The notes under the pieces were generated by a model. That model saw only the letters and a program-made list of their open reading frames with translations. It had not been told where the DNA came from and did no database searches. Shown piece by piece: positions 1 to 7,768 of a stretch of 34,946 nt of DNA. The first letter of the stretch is position 1, and every line of letters starts with the position of its first letter. The stretch is taken from positions 1 through 34,946 of the forward strand of contig NZ_LZMB01000383.1 in the NCBI RefSeq assembly GCF_001673555.1, given 5' to 3'. The translations under genes and the position numbers were made by a program. This DNA is from Mycobacterium sp. 1165178.9. GTDB taxonomy: Bacteria; Actinomycetota; Actinomycetes; Mycobacteriales; Mycobacteriaceae.

Positions 1-2
1 CT

Positions 3-125
3 CGCTATTTGTTGACGCTGGCGACCGAATTGCGTGAAAGAGCCGCCCATTATGGGGTGATCGGGGTCTGTATCGGCTCTGGTCAGGCCGTAGCAGTGGT
101 TTTGGAAAATATTGGCGCAGAATAG
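3..125 (+). CDS. Thiolase (acetyl-CoA acetyltransferase family), C-terminal end only
   Basis: Only the last 40 codons are in the window; the 5' part lies upstream. The frame reads RYLLTLATELRER...YGVIGVCIGSGQAVAVVLEN and stops at TAG 123-125. The C-terminal CIGSGQ matches the CxG loop of thiolases, which carries the second catalytic cysteine used as general base in acetyl-CoA acyltransferases (fatty acid beta-oxidation or acetoacetyl-CoA metabolism). A small hairpin (CCACC-6nt-GGTGG, about 138-153) follows the stop and may end the transcript. Family confidence is good for a fragment; the precise substrate class cannot be judged. Confidence 0.8.
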   Translation, partial: RYLLTLATELRERAAHYGVIGVCIGSGQAVAVVLENIGAE

Positions 126-200
126 AAGCCGTGCACACTCCACCGCCGAAGGTGGGCATGCTTTGACGCACGATGCTCCAGATCGGGCCCACGCCGATTG

Positions 201-1199
201 ATGGCCGATACAACCCGGATTCGTGATGTCATCGTTGTCGGGTCAGGTCCAGCCGGATACACCGCGGCGATCTATTCGGCTCGGGCCGGACTGGACACCC
301 TGGTCATCGAAGGCCACCAGCCCGGCGGTGCGCTCTTAGCTGCCGGGCAGGTAGACAACTACCCCGGTGTCGCGCCATTCGTCACGGGGCCCGTGCTGGC
401 GGCCACAATGCGGCGACAAGCTCAGCAGTTCGGCGCCGAGCTCTACCCCGGCTACGTAGACAGATTCGATCTTGGCGACGCGCTCAAGACGGTCGGCGCG
501 CGTGATGCCCAATACCACGGCCGCGCAATCATTCTCGCCATGGGTTCAGCGGGGCGGCCCCTCAACGTGGCGGGCGAACGTGAGCTCCTCGGCCGCGGAG
601 TGAGCACCAGCGCGAAACGTGACGGCGCACAGTTCACCGGTCGTGACGTCGCCGTCATCGGCGGCGGCGACGGTGCCGTTGAAGAGGCGCTTCACCTTGT
701 GCCGCTGGCCCGCCGCGTCACCCTCGTCCACCATCGCCCCCGACTACGGGCATCAGCCATCGCGGTTGCTCGCCTGCGGGCACATCCCAACGTCGCGATC
801 CTGACCTCTACCGAAGTGCTGGCCGTGCACGGCGCCGAACATGTCACCGGGCTGCGCATACGCGACACGCGCTACGCCGGCGATTCCACCATCGCGGTCG
901 CGGCCGTTTTCGTCGCTGTCGGCCAGAAACCGTGCTCGGGTGCCTTGATTGGGCTCGTCGACGTCGATGCCGGTGGCCACATCGTGACCAATGGCGATAC
1001 GACCCGTACCTCCGCGGAGGGCGTATTCGCCGCCGGTGACTTGATCGACCGCCGCTATCGCCAGGCAGTCACCGCCGCAGCCAGCGGCTGCGCGGCCGCG
1101 CTCGATGCCCAGCGCTGGCTGAGCCAACGGCACTGTCACCCGGTCCCATCCGTTAACAGCACGGAGATCGCGCCTTTGGCTTCGAAGACCGCGAGGTGA
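201..1199 (+). CDS. Thioredoxin-reductase-like FAD/NAD(P)H flavoprotein lacking the CxxC motif
   Basis: This 332-residue protein has the full low-Mr thioredoxin reductase layout: FAD motif GSGPAG (residues 14-19), PGG, NADPH motif GGGDGAV (154-160) and the C-terminal FAD motif GVFAAGD. The redox-active tetrad, normally CATC just before the DG, reads SAKR at residues 137-140, so both cysteines are absent although the flanking GVST and DG are kept. It therefore cannot reduce thioredoxin by dithiol exchange. Ferredoxin/flavodoxin reductase or another NAD(P)H oxidoreductase role is inferred. ATG 201 is preferred; TTG 198 is directly upstream in frame. No strong ribosome site is seen. Its last 64 bases overlap the convergent DUF421 gene. 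Confidence 0.85.
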   Translation: MADTTRIRDVIVVGSGPAGYTAAIYSARAGLDTLVIEGHQPGGALLAAGQVDNYPGVAPFVTGPVLAATMRRQAQQFGAELYPGYVDRFDLGDALKTVGARDAQYHGRAIILAMGSAGRPLNVAGERELLGRGVSTSAKRDGAQFTGRDVAVIGGGDGAVEEALHLVPLARRVTLVHHRPRLRASAIAVARLRAHPNVAILTSTEVLAVHGAEHVTGLRIRDTRYAGDSTIAVAAVFVAVGQKPCSGALIGLVDVDAGGHIVTNGDTTRTSAEGVFAAGDLIDRRYRQAVTAAASGCAAALDAQRWLSQRHCHPVPSVNSTEIAPLASKTAR

Positions 1200-1627
1200 A
1201 TACCATCGGAGCTTTCGTGTCCGTGCTGTCGTAGCACAGCTTCGAGATCGGCAATGGTTAGCCCGCACCGACGCAGGTTGCGGCGGTCGACATGTCCGTT
1301 GCGGATCAGCACCTTCAGAGGCGGATCGATGAAACGCCGAATCCCCGGAATGAACCGCAGTCTCGCTAGTACCGCGTGGGTGAGGAGAAGACAAATGAGC
1401 GCCGCGGTTGCGTTGAGCCACGTGGTATCGCTGGCGGTAGCAGCCCGACCGACGATGGCTCCGGCGGCGACCGCCGCGATCCAGTCGAACGGAGCGAATT
1501 CGGCGAGGGTGCGGCGCTCCATGAAGCGAAACAAGATCGCGGCCGTGAGGAACAGCGCCGAGGTTTTGATGGCGGCATCGACGGCACCGGTTGGGTCACC
1601 GATCAGGACATGAAGTATTCGGTCCAC
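1136..1627 (-). CDS. DUF421 (YetF-like) membrane protein
   Basis: A 163-residue protein. Three hydrophobic segments (about residues 20-37, 48-62 and 68-88) are followed by a soluble C-terminal half with the DUF421 hallmarks PPLKVLIRNGHVDRRNLRRC and DLEAVLRQHG. Family members sit in the membrane with a small cytosolic alpha/beta domain, and their function is mostly unknown. The GTG start at 1627 is supported by GGAGG five bases upstream. The gene ends inside the 3' end of the convergent thioredoxin-reductase-like gene. A TCACCC-containing sequence (1645-1656) lies just upstream of the start. It is not clearly part of the RidA-to-NDH operon, being separated from it by about 210 bp and a hairpin. 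Confidence 0.8.
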   Translation of the reverse strand: MDRILHVLIGDPTGAVDAAIKTSALFLTAAILFRFMERRTLAEFAPFDWIAAVAAGAIVGRAATASDTTWLNATAALICLLLTHAVLARLRFIPGIRRFIDPPLKVLIRNGHVDRRNLRRCGLTIADLEAVLRQHGHESSDGIHLAVFEAKGAISVLLTDGTG

Positions 1628-1789
1628 GGGTGCCTCCGTTTCAAGGGTGAGTCATCGACTTTTGCCGCCTTTTGCCGCCGGCCGGTACGGCGCTGCTGGA
1701 TCAGGCAACCAATGTGTAGGCGCCGATAACCGTTGCCAATCAACCCAATTCACCGAGAAGTACGCGGCGGGGCAGCATGGTTCGGGTTG

Positions 1790-1811
1790 CCCGAGGCGTC
1801 GGTGCCTCGGG
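1790..1811 (-). terminator. Hairpin terminator after the RidA-like gene
   Basis: CCCGAGGC-gtcggt-GCCTCGGG forms a perfect 8-bp GC-rich stem with a 6-nt loop. It lies about 30 bases past the stop codon of the last gene of the 6066-1840 minus-strand operon. There is no U-tract, as is common for mycobacterial intrinsic terminators. Confidence 0.55.
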
Positions 1812-1839
1812 GCGACGCTTCGCGACCTGGTACCGGCGT

Positions 1840-2265
1840 CTACTTGCTGCCAGATCCGATGATGGCGACGACCTCGATCTCGACGTGCTGGCCGGGCAGG
1901 GCGAGCGCCTCGACGCCGAGCGCGGTCCACAGCGGCAGAGTTTCGCCGAACCTCTTGCGGAACTGGTCCACCATCACTGACATGTGTTGATTACCAATGG
2001 AATCGTCTTCGGTCGGAACATGGTAGGAGTGGACGTTCACGACGTCGCGCCAGCCGGCGCCCGCCTCAGCGAGGGTCTTTTCCACGTTGTCGCATGCCTT
2101 GACGATCTCCTCCTCCAGGGATGTGGCCGTCAAGGTGAAGTCCGCATCCCAGCCGCCTTGTCCGGAGATCTCGATGCGATCGCCGATGCGTAGGGCTTGC
2201 CTGTAGCGGTTGCGGGTACGGGCGATCTCGCCGTATCCGGGGGTGTCGAAGAATTCGATGGCCAT
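1840..2265 (-). CDS. RidA/YjgF/UK114-family protein lacking the catalytic arginine
   Basis: A 141-residue Rid-family protein with the conserved ISGQGG, ACDNVEKTLAEAGAGW and VEIEVVAI segments. Classical RidA deaminates reactive enamine/imine intermediates and uses an Arg in the P-x-R-S/T strand. Here that strand reads LPLWTALGV, with Trp113 where the Arg is expected. This resembles non-deaminase Rid subfamilies, so imine deamination should not be assumed. ATG 2265 is chosen over the upstream in-frame codon at 2283 because AGAGGAAA lies about 8 bases before it. It is the last gene of the operon that begins at 6066, 80 bases after the RraA-like gene. Confidence 0.85.
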   Translation of the reverse strand: MAIEFFDTPGYGEIARTRNRYRQALRIGDRIEISGQGGWDADFTLTATSLEEEIVKACDNVEKTLAEAGAGWRDVVNVHSYHVPTEDDSIGNQHMSVMVDQFRKRFGETLPLWTALGVEALALPGQHVEIEVVAIIGSGSK

Positions 2266-2345
2266 GCGGGGGTTTCCTCTCATCGTTGATTGTTAGAAGC
2301 GCGGTCGTGGACCGCATAAAGCTGGGTGCGCTAGCGGCAGGCCCG

Positions 2346-2996
2346 TCAGTTCTCATTGCCTCCCGTTGTGGTTGGGGTTTCGCCTCTGATGATGGCGTGG
2401 GCCTCCGAGTCCTCCATCGCGACTTGGTTCGCGGCGCGTAGTACGGCGCGCACGTCACCGGCGGGTATGACAGCGGCGCCGGAGGCATCGGCGAAGACGT
2501 AGTCGCCGGGACGGACCGCCACCCCGGCGACCACGACCGGACGGTTCGCCTCGTACGGGGTGACGACGTCGCCGCCCCACCGCGTTGTTTCGCCTCGGCA
2601 ATAGATGGCGAGATCGTAGAGCTCGAGCTCGGCGAAGTCGCGCAGCCGCCCGTCCGCGAGAATGCCGGCGAGCCGATGGTTTTGGACACGCGACAGCTTT
2701 GTCCCACCGCCCAGTGACGCATCGGTATAGCCGTTGCTGGCCAGGACCAGCACGTGCCCGTCGGCCCCGCCTTGGATGGCGTCGTAGAACAACCTCTTGA
2801 AGTTATAGCGCTCGGCGGGGAGAGCGGCCCGGCACGCCGGGAAATAGGAGATGGTCACGGCAGGGCCAAACAGCCGGCGACCGGGTGTCGGGCTCACCAA
2901 GTCGAGGAGATGACACCGATGTTGGTGCCCTCGCCCCATGGCGTCCACAATGTCGGCGGTGCGCACGCGACCGGCGAGCGCGTGGAGGGACTCCAT
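2346..2996 (-). CDS. RraA-like family protein
   Basis: A 216-residue protein of the RraA / 4-hydroxy-4-methyl-2-oxoglutarate aldolase fold. It shows TADIVDAMGR near the N-terminus, a glycine-rich LGGGTKLSRVQNHRLAG segment, and ILADGRLRDFAEL, which contains the family's conserved Arg and Asp. Members are either RNase E regulators or divalent-metal-dependent aldolases/decarboxylases. The metabolic operon context makes an enzyme more likely (inference). ATG 2996 shares one base with the stop of the upstream DUF6510 gene (TGATG), implying translational coupling. The open frame continues upstream to 3170, but that part is the overlap with DUF6510 and does not look like a protein of this family. 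Confidence 0.8.
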   Translation of the reverse strand: MESLHALAGRVRTADIVDAMGRGHQHRCHLLDLVSPTPGRRLFGPAVTISYFPACRAALPAERYNFKRLFYDAIQGGADGHVLVLASNGYTDASLGGGTKLSRVQNHRLAGILADGRLRDFAELELYDLAIYCRGETTRWGGDVVTPYEANRPVVVAGVAVRPGDYVFADASGAAVIPAGDVRAVLRAANQVAMEDSEAHAIIRGETPTTTGGNEN

Positions 2997-3271
2997 CAGC
3001 GGGCGGAGATCGGGACACGCCAGGACTGGGCGCCGCGGAAGTCGAGCCACACATCGGTGGGCGTTTGCACCAGCCGGGCCAGGACGTCTCCGCAGCACGC
3101 GCAGCGCACCACGATGCCGGGCCCGCGGTGATAGACGTGACTCTCGGCGAAAGCTCCGGTGCGACGACATTTCCCGCAGGTCAACATCGCGGTGGTGACA
3201 TCGAATCCGAGCACTTCCGCGAAGGCGCCGGCGGCGGCGTTACCGTCGACGTGCATTGGTTCGGTCATCAT
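2996..3271 (-). CDS. DUF6510 family small zinc-ribbon-like protein
   Basis: A 91-residue protein with DGNAAAGAFAEVLGFDVTTA, then CGKCRRTG, HVYHRGPGIVVRC, CACCGDVL and a WLDFRGAQSW end. Two CxxC pairs form a likely zinc ribbon. The pattern matches DUF6510, a small actinobacterial protein often beside Mo-containing or ferredoxin-reductase-like oxidoreductases, as it is here. The start is uncertain between tandem ATGs at 3271 and 3268 and an ATG at 3256; GAGGA abuts the first. The stop overlaps the RraA-like start by one base. A role as metal or redox accessory protein is only inferred from context. Confidence 0.75.
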   Translation of the reverse strand: MMTEPMHVDGNAAAGAFAEVLGFDVTTAMLTCGKCRRTGAFAESHVYHRGPGIVVRCACCGDVLARLVQTPTDVWLDFRGAQSWRVPISAR

Positions 3272-3285
3272 TCCTCGTTCTTGGG

Positions 3286-4014
3286 TTAGTTGCTCGGCCC
3301 GAAGCGCTCGGTCCGGATGGCTGACGGCTGATAGCCCTGCTCGATCAGCTTCGCGCTAACCGATTCAACGAATCCCGTTGGACCGCAAACGTAGACGCGT
3401 GTGCGACCGTCGGGGGTCCACCCGGCCGGCGCGAGGTCAGCGCAGCCGACCCGGCCGGGCGGCCGAGCGGTTTGTAATGCGGCCGCGCGGGTGTAGACCA
3501 GCGCGACCTGCAGCCAGCCACATTCGCGCTCGAGTTCGCCCAACTCTTGGGCGTAGTACACGTCGGCAGGACTGCGCACCGAATAGACCAACCGAAAGTC
3601 GGAGCTGCCCGCCGTTACCCGCTGTCGCAGCATGGCCATCAACGGCACGATCCCCGATCCGCCGCCGACGAGCAGAACCCGAGCCTCCTCGTCCGGCCGC
3701 CAGACAAACCAGCCGCCGATGGGTCCGCGAAGTTCGATCTCATCGCCGGCGGCAAGCCCGATGAGGTAGGGCGAGACCTCCCCGTCGTCGGTCCGCTGCA
3801 CGGTGAGTTCTATGCGCTCGCCGTCGACCGGTCGGCCCAGTGAGTAGCTGCGTTGCGCGCTGTACCCGTCCTCAGCGGTCAGCTTGAGATCGATGTGCTG
3901 GCCGGCTAAGTGGCCGCCCCAGCCCGGCACGTTCAACCCGATCGTTTGCGCGGACTCGGTCTCGGGTACAGAGTCCACTACGCGCGCGACCCGCCAGCGC
4001 AACTTCGGTTCCAT
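3286..4014 (-). CDS. FAD/NAD(P)H-binding ferredoxin-reductase-like oxidoreductase
   Basis: A 242-residue protein of the ferredoxin-NADP reductase superfamily. The N-terminal beta-barrel carries the flavin motif QRSYSLG, followed by a nucleotide-binding half with VGGGSGIVPLMAML and a C-terminal VYVCGPTGFVESV. No 2Fe-2S ferredoxin domain is present. It probably passes electrons from NAD(P)H to the sulfite-oxidase-like Mo protein encoded just upstream, as in many actinobacterial pairs (inference from gene order). ATG 4014 is 13 bases after the upstream stop, and the next gene follows 14 bases after its own stop. The longer open frame up to 4248 is the Mo-protein gene read in another frame. Confidence 0.85.
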   Translation of the reverse strand: MEPKLRWRVARVVDSVPETESAQTIGLNVPGWGGHLAGQHIDLKLTAEDGYSAQRSYSLGRPVDGERIELTVQRTDDGEVSPYLIGLAAGDEIELRGPIGGWFVWRPDEEARVLLVGGGSGIVPLMAMLRQRVTAGSSDFRLVYSVRSPADVYYAQELGELERECGWLQVALVYTRAAALQTARPPGRVGCADLAPAGWTPDGRTRVYVCGPTGFVESVSAKLIEQGYQPSAIRTERFGPSN

Positions 4015-4027
4015 CTCGTAGCCGTCG

Positions 4028-4627
4028 TCAATCCCCGGCGTACCGTTGTTCTCGCCACGGGTCGCCGTAGCGGTGGTAGCCCAACCGTTCCCAGAATCCG
4101 GGTGCGTCGCTGTCGCGTAGCTGAATGGATCTAACCCACTTCGCGGACTTCCAGAAATACAGGTGCGGCACCAGCAGCCGCGCTGGGCCGCCGTGCACCG
4201 CGGTAAGCGGTGCGCCCTCATACGCGTAGACGATCCAGGCCTTCCCACCGAGAAGGTCGTCCAACGGAAGGTTGGTGGTGTAGCCGCCGTAGGAACCGAC
4301 CAGTGCGAATCCGGCAGCGGTGTCGATCGATTCGAAAAGTGTGTCCAGAGAAACGCCTTGCCACTTGGTATTCAGCTTCGACCAGGTGGTGACGCAGTGA
4401 ATGTTTACATCGAGCCGCTCGCTCGGCAGGAGCTTGAACTGGGTCCAGGTCCACGAGTGTTGGGTGCCGAGCTCGTCGCGAATAGCGAATTGCCAGTCAT
4501 CGAGATCGATCCGCGGAGTCGGTCCTGCTTGCAGGACAGGGAAGTCCGTGGTCAGATGTTGACCGGGCGGCAGCTCGAGCGCCGATTCAACGCGGCGTCC
4601 ACGAAAGCCTTTGTTGACGATACTCAT
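4028..4627 (-). CDS. Sulfite-oxidase-family molybdopterin oxidoreductase (YedY/MsrP-like fold)
   Basis: A 199-residue cytosolic protein with the oxidoreductase molybdopterin domain: the Mo-ligating cysteine lies in NIHCVTTWSKL (Cys78), followed by GYTTNLPLDDLL, HGGPARLLVPHLYFWKSAKW and a C-terminal GYHRYGDPWREQRY. The family oxidises sulfite or reduces S-/N-oxides. The bacterial MsrP branch repairs methionine sulfoxide, which would fit the msrA/msrB genes elsewhere in this block (inference). No signal peptide is seen, unlike periplasmic MsrP. ATG 4627 lies 23 bases after the upstream stop with GGA upstream. It pairs with the flavin reductase directly downstream. Confidence 0.85.
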   Translation of the reverse strand: MSIVNKGFRGRRVESALELPPGQHLTTDFPVLQAGPTPRIDLDDWQFAIRDELGTQHSWTWTQFKLLPSERLDVNIHCVTTWSKLNTKWQGVSLDTLFESIDTAAGFALVGSYGGYTTNLPLDDLLGGKAWIVYAYEGAPLTAVHGGPARLLVPHLYFWKSAKWVRSIQLRDSDAPGFWERLGYHRYGDPWREQRYAGD

Positions 4628-4650
4628 TGGTGTTCCGTGTCGTGGCGTGA

Positions 4651-6066
4651 TCAGTCCAGCAAAGCCGGCGTTGGATGTGCGGCTGAGATAGAAGTGCCGG
4701 CATCCGCCCCCGCCGCCTTGCGTAGCTGGGATATTTCGCTGGAGGTGAATTGGGCGTCGGCACCGCAAACGAATCCCATTGACAACACCGTGCGGGGGAA
4801 GAAGACGTCGGTGAGATATGCGAGTGCGACCGCCCAACGGTTGACGAGCCGGGGAAGCGCGTAGAGGTGGTAGGCACGGGCGATAAGCTTCGCGGGATAG
4901 CCCGATAGATGCACACCTAGCGGGTTGGCGACGGCGTAGCGCGGACCCAAGTCGACGACCAAACCTTTGTCGCTGTGGCGGTAGTTTTTCCGCTCGCCGT
5001 ACCCCAGACTTGCGGCGACGTTGCGGGCTAACGTCTTACCTTGTCGGGTCGCGTGCTGGGCGGTGGGCGGCGCGATCTTGCCCGGCTGGGTTAGGTCCGG
5101 AACGGCGGCGGCGTCTCCCCCGGCGAACACTTCGGGGTGTCCTGGTACCTGCAAATCGGCCTGTACCTTCAGCCGGCCCCGCTCTGTTTCCAAGCCCAGC
5201 GTGGCGATCAGCGGTGACGGGGTGACGCCGGCCACCCACGCTACCGTGCAAGTGTCGACGCGCGAATCATCGGTGAGCACAACATGGTCGGCGTGAACCT
5301 CCTTCAGGGTCGTGCTCAACCGCACATCGATTCCGCGAGAGCGCAGGACACGCATCGCGGCGTCGCCGAGCTTCTGCCCCACCTCGGGCATGACGTGGTC
5401 GGCCAGGTCCAGCAGCACAAATCGCACCGAGGCCCGATCAAAGCCCATCTGCTTCGCCGCTGCGTCGGCCAGTGCGCGCAGCTGCGCCGTCAATTCGGAA
5501 CCGGAATACGAGGCACCGACAACGACAATTGTGCGCCGCGCGGCCGCGCGCGCCTCGTTCTCGTCGACGCAGGCCAGTTCCAACTGCTCGATCACATGGT
5601 CACGCAGGTACAGCGCCTCGGCGGTCGACTTCAGCCCGTGCGCGTGGGTGGCCAAACCGGGCGTATCGAACAAGCGGGTCACCGAGCCTGGTGTCAAGAC
5701 CAGCCGATCCCATGACAGCGTCCCCACCCGACCCTCCGGATCGGTGAACGAGAGGTTCTGCCTATCGAAGTCAACGTTGTCGACCCGGCCGCGGACCGCC
5801 CGCACGCCCCTGAGCGTTCCGGCCAGCGGAACACAGACAAACCGCGGGTCGACCAGCCCACCGGCCACATCAGCCAGCAATGGCGAGTACTGCAGGTAAT
5901 CGACCGGCGAAACAATGGTCACCCTCACATCCGAAGCGCGCGCCCTGTCCAACCGTCGTGCCAGTCCGCGCGCACATTCGAAGGCGGCGAACCCGCTGCC
6001 GACGATCACAACCGAGGTGGCCGGTTCCGCCTTCTCCGGTTGACGGCGAAGTGGGACCGCGTTCAT
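4651..6066 (-). CDS. NDH-2-like NAD(P)H:quinone oxidoreductase (FAD-dependent)
   Basis: A 471-residue pyridine nucleotide-disulfide-type flavoprotein with FAD motif VVIVGSGFAAFE, a second Rossmann motif IVVVGASYSGSE, a VFAGGDAAAVPD FAD site, and a hydrophobic C-terminal third (YHLYALPRLVNRWAVALAYL) typical of membrane-attached type II NADH dehydrogenases. It would pass electrons from NAD(P)H to the quinone pool without proton pumping. ATG 6066 is firmly supported by AGGAG about 9 bases upstream; codons upstream in the same frame are not conserved-looking. It leads a six-gene operon (NDH-like, Mo protein, reductase, DUF6510, RraA, RidA) and has the palindromic element at 6259-6272 about 195 bp upstream. 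Confidence 0.85.
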   Translation of the reverse strand: MNAVPLRRQPEKAEPATSVVIVGSGFAAFECARGLARRLDRARASDVRVTIVSPVDYLQYSPLLADVAGGLVDPRFVCVPLAGTLRGVRAVRGRVDNVDFDRQNLSFTDPEGRVGTLSWDRLVLTPGSVTRLFDTPGLATHAHGLKSTAEALYLRDHVIEQLELACVDENEARAAARRTIVVVGASYSGSELTAQLRALADAAAKQMGFDRASVRFVLLDLADHVMPEVGQKLGDAAMRVLRSRGIDVRLSTTLKEVHADHVVLTDDSRVDTCTVAWVAGVTPSPLIATLGLETERGRLKVQADLQVPGHPEVFAGGDAAAVPDLTQPGKIAPPTAQHATRQGKTLARNVAASLGYGERKNYRHSDKGLVVDLGPRYAVANPLGVHLSGYPAKLIARAYHLYALPRLVNRWAVALAYLTDVFFPRTVLSMGFVCGADAQFTSSEISQLRKAAGADAGTSISAAHPTPALLD

Positions 6067-6236
6067 ATCTCTTCTCCTGTTTGGTATTCGGGTATCCGCA
6101 TGAGGTCGGGGATCGATCGCACAAGATCGTGGTGTTCCTTGAATGGCCACGGCGTCCTGGACTGCGGCGTAGTAGACGGCTGTGACCGGCTCGGACATCG
6201 TGATCAGATAGTGAGCATCGCCCGACCCAGGTCCGC

Positions 6237-6272
6237 CTGTCATCACCCCTCAGCACGAATCACCCGGGTGAT
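6237..6272 (-). promoter_or_regulatory. Putative operator upstream of the NDH-2-like operon
   Basis: A perfect 14-bp palindrome ATCACCCGGGTGAT lies at 6259-6272. On the coding (minus) strand it is followed by GGGTGATGACAG (6248-6237). The 12-bp core TCACCCGGGTGA recurs at 8896-8907 and 15271-15282, and GGGTGATGACAG recurs at 15260-15249. Position is about 170-205 bp upstream of the start codon. The regulator is unknown. The rest of the 6067-6317 gap holds no convincing gene. Confidence 0.6.
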
Positions 6273-6317
6273 AACGCTCACGCTGCGAAGGAACCGCCGG
6301 CCCAGTCAGCCCGTGCA

Positions 6318-7733
6318 TCAGTTCAGCTCATCGTGGGCAATGAGCCGGCGGGCGGCCTCGGTGACCGAGCCGGACAGCGAAGGATAGATTGCAAGCGTCT
6401 GCGCCAAATCGTCGACGGTGATCCGATTTTGCACAGCCATCGCGACCGGCAGTATCAATTCCGACGCGATCGGCGCGACCACCACGCCACCGATCACCAC
6501 GCCGCTGTCCTGCCGGCAAAATAGTTTGATGAAACCCCGAGTCAGCTCCGACATCTTGGCCCGCGCATTGGTTTTCAACGGCAGCATGATGACACGAGCC
6601 TGGACCAAGCCGTCGTCGATCGCGGTCTGCCCGACGCCGACCGCCGCAACCTCGGGGTGGGTGAACACCGTCGCCGCGACGGTGCGCAACTGGAGTGGAT
6701 TAACGGCTTCACCCAGGGCGTGATACATCGCGATCCGGCCCTGCATCGCAGCAACCGAGGCTAACGGCAAAACACCGGTGCAGTCCCCCGCAGCGTAAAT
6801 GCCCGAGACAGATGTGCGTGAAACCCGGTCGACAGCAATGTAATTACCGCGCACGAGGTCGATTCCCACGCGCTGTAGACCCAGCCCGCCCGTGTTAGGC
6901 ACTGACCCAACTGTCATCAATGCGTGGCTGCCCTCGACGGTGCGGCCGTCGGTCATTGTCACTAGCACCCCGTCGTCGGTCCGCCTGACCGATTGTGCCC
7001 GGGCATTTTTGACCAGATTGACCCCGCGTTCGGCGAAGGACTCCTCCAACACCCGCGCAGCGTCCGCGTCCTCGTACGGCAAAACCCGATCGCGGCTAGC
7101 CACCACCGTTACCGCCACACCCAGTTCGGTGTAAGCGTTAGCGAATTCGGCGCCAGTCACACCGCTTCCCACCACGACGAGGTGATCGGGCAGCGAGTGC
7201 AGTTCATAAAGCTGGCGCCAGGTCAGGATGCGCTCGCCGTCGGGGCGCGCCGACGGCAGGATCCGGGGACTGGCGCCGGTGGCGATCAACACAACATCGG
7301 CATCGTGCATCGTGATGCTGCCGTCGCGCGCTTTCACCTTGACGCAGTGACGTGCCAGGCCGGGAGTCGTATCAACCAGTTCGCCCCGACCCGCGACGAG
7401 CTCTACACCTGCGTCGAGCAGCTGCTCGGTGATATCGGCCGACTGCTCGCTAGCCAGCATCTTCACCCGCTGGTGGATTTCCGGAAGAGATATCTTGGCG
7501 TCGTCGATGTCGATGTCGAAACCCAGGCGGGTTGCCCGGCGCAGTTCGGTGCGCAGTCCCGTGGAGGCGATAAAAGTTTTCGACGGCACGCAATCGCAGA
7601 GGACAGCAGCACCGCCGACCCCGCCGGAGTTGACCACTGTTACCTGTGCCACGGCGGGATCCCGTGCAGCTGCAACCAATGCCGCCTCGTACCCGGCCGG
7701 GCCGCCACCGAGGATGACAATGCGGGTCGCCAC
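6318..7733 (-). CDS. lpdA: LpdA-type NAD(P)H-quinone dehydrogenase paralogue
   Basis: A 471-residue flavoprotein that closely recalls M. tuberculosis LpdA (Rv3303c), a quinone reductase related to, but not working as, lipoamide dehydrogenase. It has FAD motif GGGPAGYE, the active-site region CDCVPSK (Cys46, Cys48), NAD motif VVGSGVTGAEF and YAAGDCTG. The CxxxxC redox pair is altered to a CxC, and the C-terminal HPT of lipoamide dehydrogenases reads YPS, so classic dithiol chemistry is unlikely. The GTG start at 7733 has only a weak GAG upstream. It ends some 20-30 residues earlier than I recall for Rv3303c. The 35-bp gap to the DUF5709 gene suggests co-transcription. Confidence 0.85.
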   Translation of the reverse strand: MATRIVILGGGPAGYEAALVAAARDPAVAQVTVVNSGGVGGAAVLCDCVPSKTFIASTGLRTELRRATRLGFDIDIDDAKISLPEIHQRVKMLASEQSADITEQLLDAGVELVAGRGELVDTTPGLARHCVKVKARDGSITMHDADVVLIATGASPRILPSARPDGERILTWRQLYELHSLPDHLVVVGSGVTGAEFANAYTELGVAVTVVASRDRVLPYEDADAARVLEESFAERGVNLVKNARAQSVRRTDDGVLVTMTDGRTVEGSHALMTVGSVPNTGGLGLQRVGIDLVRGNYIAVDRVSRTSVSGIYAAGDCTGVLPLASVAAMQGRIAMYHALGEAVNPLQLRTVAATVFTHPEVAAVGVGQTAIDDGLVQARVIMLPLKTNARAKMSELTRGFIKLFCRQDSGVVIGGVVVAPIASELILPVAMAVQNRITVDDLAQTLAIYPSLSGSVTEAARRLIAHDELN

Positions 7734-7768
7734 AGCTCAAATTTCCAAAGTGGCCGGATGACAGGTCA

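Noticed and set aside
6259..6272. DosR box
   Set aside because: The palindrome ATCACCCGGGTGAT lacks the GGGACT/AGTCCC core of the DosR motif.
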